Below, piece by piece: positions 4,891 to 5,700 of a DNA stretch of 5,700 nucleotides. The stretch lies in assembly GCA_026992695.1 (NCBI GenBank), contig JALWYP010000296.1:1-5700 (forward strand). The letters run 5' to 3'. Under the pieces are notes generated by a model. That model was not told the DNA's origin, did not search any database, and saw nothing but the letters and a program-made list of their open reading frames with translations. Source of the stretch: Flavobacteriaceae bacterium (GTDB lineage: Bacteria; Bacteroidota; Bacteroidia; Flavobacteriales; Flavobacteriaceae). The position numbers were made by a program, and so were the translations under genes. The first letter of the stretch is position 1. Each line of letters starts with the position of its first letter.

Positions 4891-5700
4891 ATGAGATTAC
4901 TACAAAAAAATACACCATTTAAACAACTTAGCGTTTATTTCGCTATCGCTTTTTTATTGGTTTCAAACAGTGCTCTTTCGCAAGTAACTTCAGCAATAGA
5001 CACCACTACTATTAAAATAGGCGAAGAAATAAAATACGCCATTCAAGTTCAAGCAGACACTACCGCTCAAGTACTTTTTCCCGAAGGACAAACCTTTAAA
5101 CCGCTTGAAGTAATAGAAAGTTACAAAACCGATACCCTTTTTAACAACGATAAGATAACCCTAATAAAAAAATACGGACTTACCCAATTTGATTCCGGTC
5201 ACTACACCATTCCAGTACAACGAGTGGTAATTAATAACAAACCCTACGACACCGATTCGGTTTTGGTGGAAGTGCAAGATGTATTGGTAGATACTACCAA
5301 ACAAAAAATGTTTGATATTAAACCTTTTATAGAAATATCAAAACCCCCAACAGATTTTACAAAATGGTTATATTGGTTGCTTCCTATATTAGCAATTATA
5401 GGATTATTAGTTTTTCTATTAATAAGAAGAAAAAAGAAAAAAGAAGAAGCAAAAAAACAACTTCCTCCTTACGAAGAAGCCTTAACCGCACTTCAAGAGT
5501 TAGACAACTCATCCTTATTGCAAGAACACAAAGCAAAAGAGTATTACTCTGCTTTAACCGAAATTGTAAAACGCTACATCGACAAAGAAGTAGACGATAG
5601 CGCATTAGAAAGCACAACCAACGAACTAATACAACGATTAAAACTTCATAAAGATGCTGGGCATTTTAATTTCAATACAACAACTCTAAAAAAACTGGAA
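4891..5700 (+). CDS. BatD/DUF4381-like exported membrane protein, 3' end beyond window
   Basis: The reading frame is open for 270 codons to the last base, so the gene is cut by the window edge and not broken. A signal peptide is clear: basic start, hydrophobic core at about 14-25, and likely cleavage at ALS/Q after residue 30, a common site in this phylum. Residues 31-158 form a periplasmic part rich in beta-type sequence and threonine. One membrane helix follows (about 160-178, LYWLLPILAIIGLLVFLL), then a cluster RRKKKKEE that fixes the C-terminus in the cytoplasm. The cytoplasmic part has PPYEEALTALQEL and KEYYSALTEIVKRYID, typical of the C-terminal domain of BatD and DUF4381 proteins. Placed third after moxR and DUF58, it matches the protein that precedes batA in flavobacterial Bat loci. 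The likely role is a membrane anchor linking the MoxR/DUF58/VWA complex to the periplasm; this is inference. A TTG at 4870 in frame is a less likely start. Confidence 0.88.
   Translation, partial: MRLLQKNTPFKQLSVYFAIAFLLVSNSALSQVTSAIDTTTIKIGEEIKYAIQVQADTTAQVLFPEGQTFKPLEVIESYKTDTLFNNDKITLIKKYGLTQFDSGHYTIPVQRVVINNKPYDTDSVLVEVQDVLVDTTKQKMFDIKPFIEISKPPTDFTKWLYWLLPILAIIGLLVFLLIRRKKKKEEAKKQLPPYEEALTALQELDNSSLLQEHKAKEYYSALTEIVKRYIDKEVDDSALESTTNELIQRLKLHKDAGHFNFNTTTLKKLE

Noticed and set aside
5364..5617. Overlapping open frames on both strands within the BatD-like gene
   Set aside because: The frame from 4891 has a signal peptide, membrane helix and conserved cytoplasmic motifs; the others are lysine/arginine- or leucine-rich shadows of it.

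Overview
The window looks like an ordinary chromosomal segment from an AT-rich member of the Bacteroidota, most likely class Flavobacteriia. The reasons are: A/T-heavy sequence (GC about one third, estimated by eye); start codons without Shine-Dalgarno sequences; several copies of the Bacteroidota -7 promoter element TAnnTTTG; and a MoxR / DUF58 / BatD-like gene order typical of the Bacteroides aerotolerance (Bat) locus. I see no transposase, integrase, phage structural gene, CRISPR array, tRNA or rRNA.

Layout, left to right. Bases 1-445 hold a possible 43-residue single-pass membrane peptide (143-274), a convincing rho-independent terminator (301-329) and a good promoter (391-423). That promoter drives thiL, thiamine-monophosphate kinase (446-1501), the last step of thiamine diphosphate synthesis. 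A convergent block on the minus strand follows: two small zinc-finger paralogues (1504-1704 and 1704-1943) coupled by an overlapping TAATG, and an alpha/beta hydrolase (2014-2775) upstream of them. The stop codons of thiL and the first zinc-finger gene are 2 bp apart and sit in the loop of a weak AT-rich inverted repeat.

A divergent intergenic region (2776-2936) separates the hydrolase from the start of the Bat-type operon on the plus strand: a MoxR-family AAA+ ATPase (2937-3941), a DUF58 protein with an intact MIDAS-type metal site (3997-4866), and an exported, membrane-anchored BatD/DUF4381-like protein (4891 to the window edge, open at its 3' end). In related genomes this trio is followed by the von Willebrand A proteins BatA and BatB and by TPR proteins. 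The MoxR ATPase is thought to act as a chaperone or remodelling factor for the VWA/DUF58 partners at the membrane.

The protein-coding content is largely conventional. The less explained items are small: the zinc-finger pair, the short 5' peptide, an in-frame 21-bp tandem repeat across the hydrolase stop codon, a cluster of dyads upstream of moxR, and a hydrolase promoter that seems to leave almost no 5' leader. I found no evidence of a clearly new multi-gene system.
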